Made by a program: the position numbers and the translations under genes. Below the pieces are notes generated by a model. The model was given only the letters and a program-made list of their open reading frames with translations, did not search any database and had not been told where the DNA came from. A DNA stretch of 64,000 nt from an uncultured Bacillota bacterium (GTDB taxonomy: Bacteria; Bacillota; Clostridia; Christensenellales; UBA1242), in assembly GCA_949283975.1 (NCBI GenBank), contig CASDUK010000003.1, forward strand, positions 1-64,000, read 5' to 3'. Shown in pieces: positions 63,180 to 64,000 of the stretch. How positions within the stretch are numbered: the first letter of the stretch is position 1; each line of letters begins with the position of its first letter.

Positions 63180-64000
63180 ATGCAAATTATATGTGATGGA
63201 TTAGATTTAAGCGAAGCAGCAATTAAAGTTTCAAGGGCAATTTCTGGAAAAACAACAAACCCAATTTTAGAAGGAATTAAACTTGTTGCAGACAACGATT
63301 GTTTAATTATTAGTGCAACAGACGGAGACCTTGCAATTGAAAAGAAAATTAAAGCAGAAGTTAAAGTTGAAGGGCAAACAGTTGTTCCTGGAAGGTTTTT
63401 TGTTGAATTTATTAAAAAGCTGACAAAAGAAAAAATTGAACTTTCTTTAAATGAAAAAAATCAGTTAAAGATTAGATATACAGACAGCGTTGGTTCAATT
63501 CAATGTTACAACCCTTCTGAATATCCCGGCTTTAACAAAATTGATTCAAACGATTTCTTTGCAATGAGCCAATCGGATTTTAAAGATTTAATTAACAAAA
63601 CAATCTTTTCGGTTGCTGTTGACGACAGTAGGCCAATTTTAAAAGGTTGCCTGCTTGAGATTTCTGAAAACGGAATTAATTCTGTTGCGTTAGACGGCTA
63701 TCGCCTTGCTTTCTGCAAAAAAGAACTTAAACATTCAACAATTAAAACAAATGTAATTGTTCCTGCAAGAAGCCTTGGAGAAATTTCAAGAATTTTGGAA
63801 GATTCAACAGAAATAATTAACATCTACATTCAAAAAAACGCAATTATGGTTGATTTAAAAGACACTAAAATTATTTCAAAGCTTTTAGAAGGTGAATTTT
63901 TAAATTATAAACAAATTATTCCAAACCATTTTGAAACTTCAGTTGTTATCAATAAAGCACAGTTTGAAGACGCGCTAGACAGAGCCTCTCTACTTTCAAA
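63180..64000 (+). CDS. dnaN: DNA polymerase III beta sliding clamp, partial
   Basis: The ring that tethers the replicative polymerase to DNA. The first 273 residues are present and run off the window. Family features: AAIKVSRAISGKTTNPILEGIKL, the ISATDGDLAIEKKI strand, VVPGRFFVEFIKKL, FSVAVDDSRPILKGCLLEI and VALDGYRLAFCKKEL. ATG 63180 follows AAGGAG. It has its own promoter because dnaA lies 3.5 kb upstream behind a terminator and three other genes. Confidence 0.96.
   Translation, partial: MQIICDGLDLSEAAIKVSRAISGKTTNPILEGIKLVADNDCLIISATDGDLAIEKKIKAEVKVEGQTVVPGRFFVEFIKKLTKEKIELSLNEKNQLKIRYTDSVGSIQCYNPSEYPGFNKIDSNDFFAMSQSDFKDLINKTIFSVAVDDSRPILKGCLLEISENGINSVALDGYRLAFCKKELKHSTIKTNVIVPARSLGEISRILEDSTEIINIYIQKNAIMVDLKDTKIISKLLEGEFLNYKQIIPNHFETSVVINKAQFEDALDRASLLS

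Overview
The window is AT-rich bacterial DNA from a low-GC Bacillota (Clostridia-like) organism. It carries a spore-former's gene set: spo0A, spmA/spmB, yabP/yabQ, a DUF3794-LysM protein, jag and a YidC/SpoIIIJ homologue. A partial 23S rRNA gene opens the window and the dnaA region closes it (rnpA-rpmH on the minus strand, dnaA and dnaN on the plus strand), so the sequence lies close to the chromosomal replication origin. No phage, insertion sequence or CRISPR array is visible. The lineage call is inference from gene content; no species can be named.

Layout. 1-2010: 5' two thirds of a 23S rRNA gene (minus) with its own promoter and no 16S gene upstream. 2460-4332: an unknown gene and spmA - tiny membrane peptide - spmB. 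4472-7601: aspS-asnS. 7826-17602: mostly housekeeping (tadA, lepB, degV, mnmA, rlmB, mrnC, tilS) with several unknowns and a 23-bp direct repeat carrying DnaA boxes near 16 kb. 17880-26596: spo0A, ruvX-DUF1292, a 1099-residue GLUG surface protein and frr-uppS-cdsA-rseP. 27017: tRNA-Pro. 27427-30667: a frameshifted leucine-rich-repeat surface protein. 30819-31161: RNase P RNA. 31616-37360: tatD-ksgA, rsfS and a PolC-like protein without polymerase domain. 37626-40767: sporulation/division cluster ending in tmk. 41924-43802: groES-groEL. 43827-51188: two more exported proteins, one of 1789 residues. 51277-64000: cardiolipin synthase, flavoprotein, jag-yidC-yidD-rnpA-rpmH, dnaA, pth, a DUF1540 gene, a foldase-like lipoprotein and the start of dnaN.

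How the genes work together. Translation and RNA maturation dominate (aspS, asnS, tadA, mnmA, tilS, rlmB, mrnC, rnpA, rnpB, frr, ksgA, rsfS, pth). Envelope functions form the second theme (lepB, uppS, cdsA, rseP, yidC, yidD, cls), together with four long surface proteins that suggest life attached to host or polysaccharide. Sporulation is the third.

The most striking pattern is regulatory. At least eight unrelated genes have a -10 hexamer exactly six bases before the start codon and no Shine-Dalgarno sequence, and several more lie within 7-11 bases. Transcription would begin on, or just before, the initiation codon. Leaderless mRNA therefore looks routine here, beside many ordinary genes with strong AGGAGG sites. 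Other oddities are the unlinked 23S gene, the separation of dnaA from dnaN, the DnaA-box repeat 42 kb from dnaA, the polymerase-less PolC relative, a G8 tract within a putative promoter of a surface-protein gene, and several small genes missed by length cut-offs.
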